DNA from: Stenotrophomonas rhizophila
GTDB lineage: Bacteria > Pseudomonadota > Gammaproteobacteria > Xanthomonadales > Xanthomonadaceae
Assembly: GCF_003651185.1 (NCBI RefSeq)
Contig: NZ_RCDC01000004.1
Coordinates: 599,868 to 663,867, forward strand
DNA: 64,000 nt
Direction: 5' to 3'
Of the stretch, positions 35,587 to 43,623 are shown piece after piece. Below the pieces are notes generated by a model. It ran no database searches. It saw nothing but the letters and a program-made list of their open reading frames with translations, and was not told the DNA's origin. The first letter of the stretch is position 1. Each line of letters begins with the position of its first letter. The translations under genes and the position numbers were made by a program.

Positions 35587-35856
35587 TCAACCGCGTGGCT
35601 TGCGGCGGGGTGCCTGTTCGAGCTGCTGCACACGGCCTTCGATCTGATCCAGACGCTGGTTGGCCTGCTGCGCGGATTGATTGGCCGATTCGGCGCTCTG
35701 GGCCGCGCCCTGCACCTTCGTGTCGAGCTGATCAAGGCGCGAGTTGATCGTGGCGAACTCGTCCTTGTACGTGGCGCAGGAACTGAGGCCTACGGTAGCG
35801 ATGATTGCCACAGCCAGCGTACGCGCCGTCGTCATTTGTTTTGTGGTCAGAAACAT
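35587..35856 (-). CDS. Lpp-like coiled-coil outer-membrane lipoprotein
   Basis: An 89-residue lipoprotein. The signal peptide ends with the lipobox LSSC (Cys27), followed by a single alpha-helix with heptad pattern (INSRLDQLDTKVQGAAQSAE, then SANQSAQQANQRLDQIEGRV) as in Braun's lipoprotein. It ends RRKPRG rather than the C-terminal lysine that Lpp uses for linkage to peptidoglycan, so covalent attachment is uncertain. GGAGG lies before the ATG. The next gene on the strand is an L,D-transpeptidase, the enzyme class that links Lpp. Confidence 0.85.
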   Translation of the reverse strand: MFLTTKQMTTARTLAVAIIATVGLSSCATYKDEFATINSRLDQLDTKVQGAAQSAESANQSAQQANQRLDQIEGRVQQLEQAPRRKPRG

Positions 35857-36120
35857 TGCAGTGCCTCCTTCGTCTGGGGTGTTCGGACTATAGCGGCCTT
35901 TTCGCCAGCGCCATGACCGGCATTCAGTTGAAGCTGGGAGACGTAGAGGCAGTGTGATGACGAGTCGCCACCGGCGTGGTAGAGGGCGCAGCTTCCGACG
36001 ACGACATCTTCATGGATCACCACATACTCGGCGAGCATGCCCGGCAGCGGGCCACCGAGCGAGTGGCAGGACACGCATTGCGCGCCACCTGCTGCGCTTT
36101 GCGGATCAAGCCAGCACGCG
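35857..36120. other. 264-bp gap without a supported gene
   Basis: Between the Lpp-like start and the TetR stop no gene is convincing. A minus-strand frame (35847-36173) encodes a QCVSCHSLGG heme-like CxxCH segment, but has no signal peptide or cytochrome context and overlaps TetR. It could be a decayed cytochrome fragment. The promoter of the lipoprotein must lie in this gap. Confidence 0.4.
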
Positions 36121-36702
36121 TCAGCCGTTGGGCACACCACCCAGCCGCACCAGCACGTCTTCCCCGCACGCATCCAGGATCTCGTCCGCCAGCGGCGAGT
36201 CGTCCGGGCAGGACCTGGACAACACCATCGCGCCGACAGCCTGGGCCATCAAGGCGATGCGCCGCGCACGCGCCTGTTCGGACGTGGGGCCGTCTGACTG
36301 CCCGTTCGGGTAGGGAGAGACGGCCAACTGCGCCTCGATACCTGCCGCGAAGGCCGCCTTGACCGGATCCGGCTGACGCGACGCGTCGGTGCACAGCGCC
36401 GACATGGTGCAGCCCTGGCCCGGCGCGTCACGATGCTGCCGGGACAGGTAGTAGCGCATGAAACTCGCCAGGTCCATCTCGGCCGCGGCATCGGCCGATT
36501 TCGCCAGGCCGCAGCTTGCCGCCTCCGCCATCAGGTCGGCCTTGGAGCCGAAGTGCTTGTAGAAGCCGCCATGGGTAAAGCCGGCGGCCGCCATGAGATC
36601 TGCCACCCCCACGCCGTCGTAGCCCCGCTCCCTGAAGAGGGTGGAGGCGGTCTCGACGATGTGCGCACGGTTGGCCTGGGCCTGTGCCTTGGTGACTTTC
36701 AT
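36121..36702 (-). CDS. TetR family transcriptional regulator (ene-reductase operon)
   Basis: A 193-residue regulator with the helix-turn-helix IVETASTLFRERGYDGVGVA then DLMAAAGFTHGGFYKHFGSK, residues about 15-53. The C-terminal half contains cysteines (GCTMSALCTDA, SRSCPDD) that may sense electrophiles or oxidants, as in several regulators of Old Yellow Enzyme genes. It is divergent from the OYE-SDR-MDR operon and probably represses it. Confidence 0.92.
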   Translation of the reverse strand: MKVTKAQAQANRAHIVETASTLFRERGYDGVGVADLMAAAGFTHGGFYKHFGSKADLMAEAASCGLAKSADAAAEMDLASFMRYYLSRQHRDAPGQGCTMSALCTDASRQPDPVKAAFAAGIEAQLAVSPYPNGQSDGPTSEQARARRIALMAQAVGAMVLSRSCPDDSPLADEILDACGEDVLVRLGGVPNG

Positions 36703-36756
36703 GACGGGTTGTCTCTTGATGCTTTGCCGCGATAGACCCGCACTTTACCATGGATA

Positions 36757-36802
36757 GATGACCATCATCATCAAACCATTGACAGCTACGATTATGGTCA
36801 TC
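36757..36802. promoter_or_regulatory. Spaced inverted repeat before the ene-reductase operon
   Basis: GATGACCAT and ATGGTCATC are perfect 9-bp arms separated by 28 nt in the 178-bp gap between TetR and the ene-reductase. Each arm continues into CATCATCA/CATCATTG on the same strand. Two TetR dimers on adjacent sites would fit. The promoter of one or both genes probably overlaps. Confidence 0.5.
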
Positions 36803-36880
36803 ATCATTGCGGCACTTCCAGGCGACGCCACTGCCGGCCCGCCCGCGCCACCCCTCAACGATCACGACCCCGCACCCACC

Positions 36881-37978
36881 ATGACGACCTCGACACTGTT
36901 CCAGCCCTACCCGCTTGGCCCGCTGACCCTGGCCAACCGCATCGTGATGGCACCGCTGACGCGCAACCGCGCCGGGGCCGGTCTGGTGCCCGGTCCGTTC
37001 GCCGCCACCTACTACGCCCAGCGCGCCTCGGCCGGGCTGATCATCACCGAGGCCACCCAGATCTCGGCGCAGGCCCAGGGCTACCAGGACACGCCGGGGC
37101 TGTACACGCAGGATCAGATCGACGGCTGGCGCAAGGTCACCGACGCCGTGCACGCGCGCGGCGGACGCATCTTCGTGCAGCTGTGGCACGTGGGCCGCAT
37201 CTCGCACGTGGATCTGCAGCCCGGCAACGCCGCGCCGGTATCCGCCTCGGCCATCCGGGCGCAGACCAAGACCTTCGTCCACAACGGCTTTGTCGATGTG
37301 TCCGAGCCGCGTGCCTTGGAGATCGACGAACTGCCGTCCATCGTCAACGACTTCCGCCGGGCCGCCGCCAATGCGATCGCCGCCGGCTTCGACGGTGTCG
37401 AAATCCACGGCGCCAACGGCTACCTGCTTGAGCAGTTCATCAAGGACGGCGCCAACCAGCGCACCGACGCCTACGGCGGTTCGATCGAAAACCGTGCGCG
37501 CCTCCTGCTGGAGGTCACTGCAGCCGTGGCAGCCGAGATCGGTGCCGATCGCACCGGCGTGCGCCTCTCGCCGGTCTCGCCGGCCAACGCCATCGCGACC
37601 ATCAGCGATCCGCAGCCGCAGTACGACTACATCGTCGATCAGCTCAGCGCGCTGGGCGTCGTCTACCTGCATGTGGTCGAAGGCGCGACGGGTGGCCCGC
37701 GCGATGTCGCCCCGTTCGACTTCGACGGCCTGCGCCGCCGTTTCACCGGCACCTACCTGGCCAACAACGGCTATGACCTGGAGCTGGCCAACGCGCATCT
37801 GGCCGGTGGCAAGGCCGACCTGTTCGCCTTTGGCCGTGCCTTCATCAGCAATCCGGATCTGGTCGAACGCCTGGAGACCGGCGCGCCCTTGAACGCCCTG
37901 AACCCGGCCACGTTGTATGGCGGCGGCGCGGAGGGCTACACCGACTACCCCGCCCTGACCGACACGCTCGCGCAGTAA
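36881..37978 (+). CDS. Alkene reductase, Old Yellow Enzyme family (second copy)
   Basis: A 365-residue FMN ene-reductase, closely similar along its whole length to the one at 802-1896: LWHVGRISH near 101, HGANGY with His176, Asn179 and Tyr181, DAYGGSIENR, and the YGGGAEGYTDYP end. It is first in an operon with an SDR and an MDR reductase, under divergent TetR. The frame opens earlier (MTIIIKPLT at 36758), but that stretch is taken up by the inverted repeat and lacks family similarity. All three enzymes use NAD(P)H on carbonyl or enone compounds, so a detoxification or interconversion role for reactive electrophiles is likely. Confidence 0.92.
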   Translation: MTTSTLFQPYPLGPLTLANRIVMAPLTRNRAGAGLVPGPFAATYYAQRASAGLIITEATQISAQAQGYQDTPGLYTQDQIDGWRKVTDAVHARGGRIFVQLWHVGRISHVDLQPGNAAPVSASAIRAQTKTFVHNGFVDVSEPRALEIDELPSIVNDFRRAAANAIAAGFDGVEIHGANGYLLEQFIKDGANQRTDAYGGSIENRARLLLEVTAAVAAEIGADRTGVRLSPVSPANAIATISDPQPQYDYIVDQLSALGVVYLHVVEGATGGPRDVAPFDFDGLRRRFTGTYLANNGYDLELANAHLAGGKADLFAFGRAFISNPDLVERLETGAPLNALNPATLYGGGAEGYTDYPALTDTLAQ

Positions 37979-38037
37979 CTCCCTCGCCAGAGCCGCGCCG
38001 CATCCCCGTTCCCCCATTACATGCCAAGAGACACACC

Positions 38038-38826
38038 ATGAGCCTGCTTCCTGCTGTCCTCATCACCGGCGCCTCCAGCGGCATCGGCACCGTTTACGCC
38101 GAACGTTTCGCGCGCCGCGGCCACGATCTGGTGCTGGTCGCGCGCGACACGGCGCGGCTGGACACACTGGCCGCGCGCCTGCGCCACGATACCGGCGTTG
38201 CCATCGATGTACTTCCGGCCGACCTCACCCAGCGCGCCGACCTGGCCGCCGTTGAAACCCGCCTGCGCGACGACACCCGCATCGGCATCCTGATCAACAA
38301 CGCGGGCATCGCCCAATCCGGTGGCTTCACCGAGCAGTCGGCCGACAGCATCGAACAACTGATCACGCTGAACACTCTCGCCCTGACCCGCCTTGCCGCT
38401 GCCGTTGCACCACGGCTGGCCAGCGCCGGCGAAGGCGCGATCATCAATATCGGCTCGGTGGTCGGCCTGGCGCCGGAGTTCGGCATGTCCGTCTACGGTG
38501 CGACCAAAGCCTTCGTGCTGTTCCTGTCGCAGGGGCTCAGCCTGGAGCTGACGCCCAAGGGCGTCTACGTTCAGGCTGTGCTGCCGGCGACGACGCGCAC
38601 CGAGATCTGGCAGCGGGCCGGTATCGACATCAACACGTTGCCGGAGGTGATGGATGTCGGCGAGCTGGTGGATGCGGCGCTGGTCGGCTTTGATCGCCGC
38701 GAGACCGTCACCATTCCACCGCTGCATGTGGCCGAACGCTGGGACACGCTGGACGCATCGCGTCAGGGCCTGCTCTCGGACATCCGGCAGGCGCAGGCGG
38801 CGGAACGGTACCGCAACCGCCCATGA
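38038..38826 (+). CDS. SDR family NAD(P)-dependent oxidoreductase
   Basis: A 262-residue short-chain dehydrogenase: TGASSGIG at residues 10-17, NNAG near 90, catalytic serine in IINIGSVVG and Tyr-x3-Lys in SVYGATK near 155. The C-terminal part is like the YqjQ/DltE group of SDRs. Middle gene of the TetR-linked operon; its stop overlaps the next start (ATGA at 38823). Substrate unknown. Confidence 0.92.
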   Translation: MSLLPAVLITGASSGIGTVYAERFARRGHDLVLVARDTARLDTLAARLRHDTGVAIDVLPADLTQRADLAAVETRLRDDTRIGILINNAGIAQSGGFTEQSADSIEQLITLNTLALTRLAAAVAPRLASAGEGAIINIGSVVGLAPEFGMSVYGATKAFVLFLSQGLSLELTPKGVYVQAVLPATTRTEIWQRAGIDINTLPEVMDVGELVDAALVGFDRRETVTIPPLHVAERWDTLDASRQGLLSDIRQAQAAERYRNRP

Positions 38827-39824
38827 AAGCCTTGCTCATCGACCGTTATGGCACAAAGGAGACCGGCCGCATCGGCGACGCCCCACAGCCTGCGCTGCGC
38901 GATGGCGATGTCCTCATCCGCGTGCACGCGGCCAGCGTCAATGCGCTGGACACCAAGATCCGCACCGGGGAGTTCAAGCTGATCCTGCCTTATCGCCTGC
39001 CGCTGATTCTTGGCAACGATATGGCCGGCACGGTGGTAAGTGTCGGCGCCGGGGTTCACCACTTCAAACCCGGCGATGAGGTGTATGCCCGTCCCGACGA
39101 TGATCGCATCGGCACGTTCGCCGAGTTCATTGCGGTCAATGCTGCCTCGGTGGCGCTCAAACCCGGCAACCTCACCATGGTGGAGGCCGCCTCGCTGCCG
39201 CTGGTCGCACTGACCGCATGGCAGGCGCTGGTCGAAACCGCCCAGCTCAAACCCGGGCAGAAGGTCTTCATCCAGGCCGGCTCCGGCGGCGTCGGGACGG
39301 TGGCGATCCAGCTGGCCAAACATCTGGGCGCCTTCGTGGCCACCACCACCAGTACCGCCAACGTCGCGTGGGTGAAGGATCTCGGCGCAGACGTCGTCAT
39401 CGATTACAAACAGCAGGATTTCGAGACGGAACTGCGTGACTACGATGTGGTGCTCAACAGCCTCGGCAAGGATGAACTGACCCGCTCGCTGCAGATCCTC
39501 AGGCCGGGCGGGCATCTCATCTCCATCTCAGGACCCCCCACGCCCGCGTTTGCCAGTGCGCGCGGGCTGGCCTGGCCGCTCAAGCAGGTCATGCGCCTGC
39601 TCAGCCATGGCATCCGCAGTAAGGCCAAGCAGAAGGGCGTGACCTACACGTTCGTGTTCATGCGGGCCAGTGGGCAGCAGTTGGGCGAGATCACCTCGCT
39701 GGTAGAGGGCGGTGCCATCCGCCCGGTCATCGACAGGGTCTTCCCGTTCCGGGAGACCCTGAGCGCCTTGGCCCATGTCGAGAGCGGCCGGGCCAAGGGC
39801 AAGGTGGTGGTGGAGATGCGGTAG
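38823..39824 (+). CDS. NADP-dependent MDR oxidoreductase (quinone-reductase-like)
   Basis: A 333-residue zinc-independent medium-chain reductase. The GroES-like N-terminus (VLIRVHAASVNALDTKIRTG, PLILGNDMAGTVVSVG) is followed by a Rossmann domain with QAGSGGVGTVAIQLAKHLGA near residue 156. The relatives reduce quinones and enones (alkenal/one oxidoreductases). It is the last gene of the OYE-SDR-MDR operon, coupled by a 4-base overlap. Two enone-reducing enzymes (OYE and MDR) in one unit suggest defence against alpha,beta-unsaturated carbonyls. Confidence 0.92.
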   Translation: MKALLIDRYGTKETGRIGDAPQPALRDGDVLIRVHAASVNALDTKIRTGEFKLILPYRLPLILGNDMAGTVVSVGAGVHHFKPGDEVYARPDDDRIGTFAEFIAVNAASVALKPGNLTMVEAASLPLVALTAWQALVETAQLKPGQKVFIQAGSGGVGTVAIQLAKHLGAFVATTTSTANVAWVKDLGADVVIDYKQQDFETELRDYDVVLNSLGKDELTRSLQILRPGGHLISISGPPTPAFASARGLAWPLKQVMRLLSHGIRSKAKQKGVTYTFVFMRASGQQLGEITSLVEGGAIRPVIDRVFPFRETLSALAHVESGRAKGKVVVEMR

Positions 39825-39859
39825 GTCGCGACCAGGTCTCTCATCTCTGCCGACCCTCA

Positions 39860-41182
39860 CTACCGGTGGTCATCGCCGCCCTGCACATTCGTCAAACGCC
39901 AGCCCTCTGATTCCTTTTCGAGACGCCAGCCCGCGTTGAGAACAAGGGTCCAGCCCGGCCCTGTCCAGTTGGAGGCACTACCGGTAACCTCACCGCCACT
40001 CAGCGTGACAAGTGTCCAGTCTTTTGACATCAGCGCACCCGATTCCGCCGTGAGCTCACCCCACTCGTCACGTACCGTGAGCGGTGTGTACACCGTGCCC
40101 ACCTCGTCCAGCGGAAAGAGCGCGCGCGGATCGAACGACGCGGACGGTTTACTCAGTGGAAGCCGGACCGCGTCCCCACCGAGGTACCGCTTTCGATACC
40201 CGGCACTGCGCTGCTCACGGATCCTGGCGCGCTCATGTTCTTGGGCACGTACCTCGTCCACCCCATAACGGCGACCGACACCGTCCGCCCCGGTTGCGCT
40301 GAGCGGCGTGCCCAGCTGTTCGGCCAGCAGTGCCGGCAGGTCAGACGCGGGCGACAGCCCGCTGCGCCAGTGCGGCGACCACCGATCCAGCAACATCCCG
40401 TACGCCGGCCCGGTCACGTACGCCGCCGATCGGACAAAGCTCGGTGAGGCATCTGCTGCAGCCAGAGACTTGACCAACGCCGTCACCATGTTCCCCCCAT
40501 TGGCAGCAGCCGCAACCCGGCGGCCTGTGTATTCGGCAAGGCCCTCATTACGCTCAACCCTTGCCTCTTCGTCCAGCACCCGGGTGCCCGACGCCGAGCC
40601 CGCAGAGCGAAGTGCACGGAATCGCAGCGCTGCGGCGACATGCGGCCGAGCATCACGATCATCGGTCGCGGACAGCGCCTTCGCCAACGCACGCATCTCC
40701 AACCGCAACGCGATGCGCCCAAGCTCACCATCAAGATGCGCTGTGTCGCCTTCGGAAGCGGAAAGCCCCAACATGGCCTGCACGCAGTGCCATTGTTCAT
40801 GCCAGAACAGGGTCGCGAGTCCGTCGTTGTCCGCAGGCAGTGGCAGAATCAACAGCACGTTGGAGGCCCCGTCGATATCAATGCATGTATTCGCAGGCGG
40901 CTGATCCTTCCGCAGAACGACAGACTCCACATCGCCCGTGGCGACGTTTCGACGCCAACTCGTTCCGGTAACGCGGTCGTGCAGCACCACAGGGGCATCC
41001 AGCGGCAGTCCCCACAGTGCCTCTGCCGCCTGCTTCGACGCGGGCGCCTGCGCGACCGTCGCCACGCGTTGCAGCGCTTCTTCCAACCCCGGCGGCTGCA
41101 CCGCAGCCGAAGCCGCAAACGGAGTCAACCAGGCGACGGCAATGGCTACGCCACGGAGAACAGGGATGGACATCCTTCTCAT
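39860..41182 (-). CDS. Exported putative metallopeptidase-like protein (HExxH)
   Basis: A 440-residue protein with a signal peptide (residues 1-27, ending ASAA). It contains HEQWH (His128, Glu129, His132), the zinc-binding HExxH form, and 80 residues later NEGLAEY (Glu213), where a third ligand of a gluzincin would be. The rest is unlike any family I recognise; a C-terminal beta region (from about 345) may bind a partner. It is presumably periplasmic or secreted. AAGGAG precedes the start; residue 4 (MSIPV) is an alternative start. Enzyme activity is inferred from motif geometry only. Confidence 0.7.
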   Translation of the reverse strand: MRRMSIPVLRGVAIAVAWLTPFAASAAVQPPGLEEALQRVATVAQAPASKQAAEALWGLPLDAPVVLHDRVTGTSWRRNVATGDVESVVLRKDQPPANTCIDIDGASNVLLILPLPADNDGLATLFWHEQWHCVQAMLGLSASEGDTAHLDGELGRIALRLEMRALAKALSATDDRDARPHVAAALRFRALRSAGSASGTRVLDEEARVERNEGLAEYTGRRVAAAANGGNMVTALVKSLAAADASPSFVRSAAYVTGPAYGMLLDRWSPHWRSGLSPASDLPALLAEQLGTPLSATGADGVGRRYGVDEVRAQEHERARIREQRSAGYRKRYLGGDAVRLPLSKPSASFDPRALFPLDEVGTVYTPLTVRDEWGELTAESGALMSKDWTLVTLSGGEVTGSASNWTGPGWTLVLNAGWRLEKESEGWRLTNVQGGDDHR

Positions 41183-41426
41183 TGCAGGCGCGTCTCCTTA
41201 AGGCGCACATCCCACCCCGTGATTGTCACGGTCGAGGTGAGGCCCATATCCAGGGTCGCCGCGGCGCACCGGCGCAGCCCCGGCTGCTCTAGCCTCCGCG
41301 CAGTTTGCAAAGGCCCCGGCTCTGCCAGAGGCGGTTGAGGTCAACCCGCTACGAGGCACAAGAGCGTTGCTCGGCGCAGCAGAGTCTCCACCATGGCAGT
41401 GATAATTGCCCGTCTTGCGCGTTCCG

Positions 41427-42002
41427 CTAGAACTGCCCCTGCAAGTACTTTCCACCAGAATCTCTGAGCTCAGCTCTATTAAAGAGCTTCGCTTTAAAAT
41501 TGAAATCCCCATCAATCCGCACGATCATCAGCTTCTCGAAGCCGCCTTCTCTCTTCACGATCACGCGGCTGCTGGCCTTCTCTGGAGAGATAGTCTTAAC
41601 CTCGACAAGCGCGCCGTCGATAGTGCCGTCTGAGCCGGCATGGTGGGTGCAGTGTCGGCGCAGACCAAATCGGATCTCAGCATAGATCTCGCCGAGCTCT
41701 CCCCATATCTGCAGGTACCGGCCCGTATTTTGAAAGTGGCGTTCGGCACAGTCGACAAGGTCGCTGAAGACTTCGCCCTGCTCGATGAAGCTGTGAGGAA
41801 AGCCCTCACGACTTCTGAAAGGACTTGGAGATTTCCCCGCGTACGCATCGGCTTCATCAGCGTCATCCAGCTCACTATCGACCCAGTTGCTGTCCAGGCA
41901 CAGCGATTCCGAGGGGTCATAACCACAAGCGGCAGCGTCCTCGATGTCCCGGGCGCTGCAACCGCGGCCATGCATCTCGTGTAGAAAGTCCCAATCTCCC
42001 AT
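41427..42002 (-). CDS. Accessory protein with PD-(D/E)xK-like motif
   Basis: A 191-residue protein with no name I can give with certainty. Its C-terminal half has a nuclease-like signature: GELGEIYAEI (possible helix-borne Glu), SDGTIDGALVEVKTIS with Asp125, Asp129, Glu134 and Lys136, then beta strands FEKLMIVRIDGDFNF. DG...VEVK is the usual PD-(D/E)xK core. The N-terminus is acidic (DDADEADAY). Base composition and codon use are clearly lower in GC than neighbours, suggesting recent transfer. No methylase or partner gene is adjacent. A nested palindrome lies 16 bp before the start. It may be an orphan restriction-type nuclease. Confidence 0.65.
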   Translation of the reverse strand: MGDWDFLHEMHGRGCSARDIEDAAACGYDPSESLCLDSNWVDSELDDADEADAYAGKSPSPFRSREGFPHSFIEQGEVFSDLVDCAERHFQNTGRYLQIWGELGEIYAEIRFGLRRHCTHHAGSDGTIDGALVEVKTISPEKASSRVIVKREGGFEKLMIVRIDGDFNFKAKLFNRAELRDSGGKYLQGQF

Positions 42003-42017
42003 GACGCATCCCTGCCA

Positions 42018-42058
42018 TGACCAAGTAGTGAACCAGCGCTGGTTATACTACTTGGTCA
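42018..42058. promoter_or_regulatory. 41-bp nested palindrome upstream of the nuclease-like gene
   Basis: Outer arms TGACCAAGTAGT and ACTACTTGGTCA are perfect (12 bp) and enclose AACCAGCGCTGGTT, itself a perfect 14-bp palindrome. The element lies 16-56 bp before the ATG on the minus strand, where a promoter would be. It could be an operator with two sites, a cruciform, or the end of an acquired segment. Confidence 0.65.
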
Positions 42059-42171
42059 CAAGCGACGCCATCCCCGACTTACTGTTGCGGCGCAAGCCTA
42101 TGGCGCCCGGCTGACCCCATCCACGCAGGCAGGTCGGCTACCGCAGTTGTGGGCAATCCGTTCTTACCCGA

Positions 42172-42549
42172 TCAGCGCCAGCCGCGGTTGTGGTTGCGGC
42201 GGTCATGGTCCCAGCGACGCTGGTCGTGACGACGATCGTGGCGGCTGGTGCGCTCGTAACGGTGCTCGCGGTCATAACGGCGATCACGGTCGTAGCGATA
42301 GTCGCGGTTGTCCCGGCGATCCTTGGTGGTGACATTGCCGATCGCGCCGCCGGCCACTGCACCGCCTGCGGTCATCATCGGGTCGCCGTTGGACAGCACG
42401 TGCCCCGCGACGCCACCCACGACGGCACCGACCAGTGTGTTCTTGTCCTTGCGCGACAGCGCGGAGGCATCGCCTGCGGCGATGACGCCAGCGGTCAGAG
42501 CCAATGCCATGGCCAGGCCACGGAAGCTGAAAGCGGTTGAGGTGAGCAT
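42172..42549 (-). CDS. Glycine-zipper exported protein with Arg/Asp/His-rich tail
   Basis: A 125-residue protein: signal peptide (about residues 1-30, ending ASA), a glycine-zipper 2TM-like segment (LVGAVVGGVAGHVLSNG, AGGAVAGGAIG; residues 39-72), and a very polar tail of D-R-R-Y-D-R type repeats to the end. It resembles OsmB/RcnB-type envelope proteins. The tail may bind metal or nucleic acid, but that is only inferred. Function unknown. Confidence 0.8.
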   Translation of the reverse strand: MLTSTAFSFRGLAMALALTAGVIAAGDASALSRKDKNTLVGAVVGGVAGHVLSNGDPMMTAGGAVAGGAIGNVTTKDRRDNRDYRYDRDRRYDREHRYERTSRHDRRHDQRRWDHDRRNHNRGWR

Positions 42550-42774
42550 CGTTGGATCCTCCAAACGTATCGGTGTGGAATCGAATCTGGTGGCCGAAGA
42601 TTGCCGGAACATTGCGCACCCGCGGATGAACCGCCCCCTGTTCAGTTTGGCGAAAGTACAGCTTGGCAGGGCCATGCCCTCGCGCCAAGCCGACGCCTGC
42701 GCCTGCGCCTCTACAGTGGCACGCGTGTGCCTCGCCACGGACGCACTCAACGACCGCTTCGGAGCCCGAGCCGA

Positions 42775-43548
42775 ATGCACTCACCGATCCCCGCCCTCGC
42801 CCTCGCCCTCGCCGCCTCTCTTTCAGGCCTCTCCGTCACGGCGTGCGCTGCCCCGTCGCAACCGTCGCGCACCGTTTTCACCGACGTCACCGCCACCCAT
42901 GTTCCCACCGACGCGGCCCTCCATGCACTGGATGCGGCGTTGCTGGATGCCGATGGCGATGGCGATCTGGATGTCGCGGTGGCGGTGGAGAATGGCGCCA
43001 ACCGGCTCTACCTCAACGAGGGCACCGGCAAGCTCACACAGGCGCCCGATGCGTTCGGCACGATCACCGGCGACAACGAGCATGTACGCGTGGCCGACGT
43101 CGATGGTGACGGCCATATTGATGTGCTGTTCATCGCTGAAGACACCGAGCAGCACAACCTGTTCCTGGGACAAGAATCCGCAGACGCGCCTGCTGATCAA
43201 TCAAGGCGAGGCCCGTTTCAGGGATGACACCGCCGCCCGCCTGCCCGCGCATCGTTTCTCCAGCTGGGGCGGGACGGTGGTGGATGTCAATGAGGATGGC
43301 CATCCGGACCTGGTGGTCAGCGCGATTGAGGTACCCGGCTTCGTGCCGCTGCAGGTTCGCGCCTGGCAGAACGATGGCAAGGGCACCTTCACCGACGTCA
43401 CTGCCTCGGTGATCCCCCGCACCACGGTGGGACGCAGCTGGAGCATGGCGCGCGGTGATCTGGATGGGGATGGCAAGCCTGATCTGTTCATTGGGGGTGG
43501 CAGTCGCAGGCCCGCCTGCTGCTGACCGGCAACAAGATCGACGAGTAA
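42775..43548 (+). pseudogene. VCBS/FG-GAP repeat protein, broken by two compensating frameshifts
   Basis: Starts MHSPIPALALALAASLSGLS, a signal peptide, then FG-GAP/VCBS repeats (LLDADGDGDLDVAVAVENGA, VADVDGDGHIDVLFIAED). After LFLG (about 43168) the open frame changes phase (NPQTRLLINQGEARF, VDVNEDGHPDLVVS, DLDGDGKPDLFIGG), then returns to the first phase near 43495 (SQARLLLTGNKIDE, stop 43546-43548). Both breaks lie in G runs (GGG at 43167, GGGGG at 43493). A one-base insertion and a one-base loss would restore a single frame. Either a decayed gene or base-calling error. Calcium-binding D-x-D-G-D loops are preserved. Confidence 0.75.
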
Positions 43549-43623
43549 ACCTGCGCAAACCGATGGCTTCACGCTGGCATTTGCTATCGTGCCCTCCGTC
43601 CGTCCCTCCTTCCCAGGAATCCC

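Noticed and set aside
35847..36173. Possible c-type cytochrome with QCVSCH on the minus strand
   Set aside because: No signal peptide, no axial methionine in context, overlaps the TetR C-terminus; at most a decayed fragment.
36758..36880. Upstream extension of the second ene-reductase (MTIIIKPLT...)
   Set aside because: The stretch overlaps the inverted repeat and promoter region and has no counterpart in the first copy.
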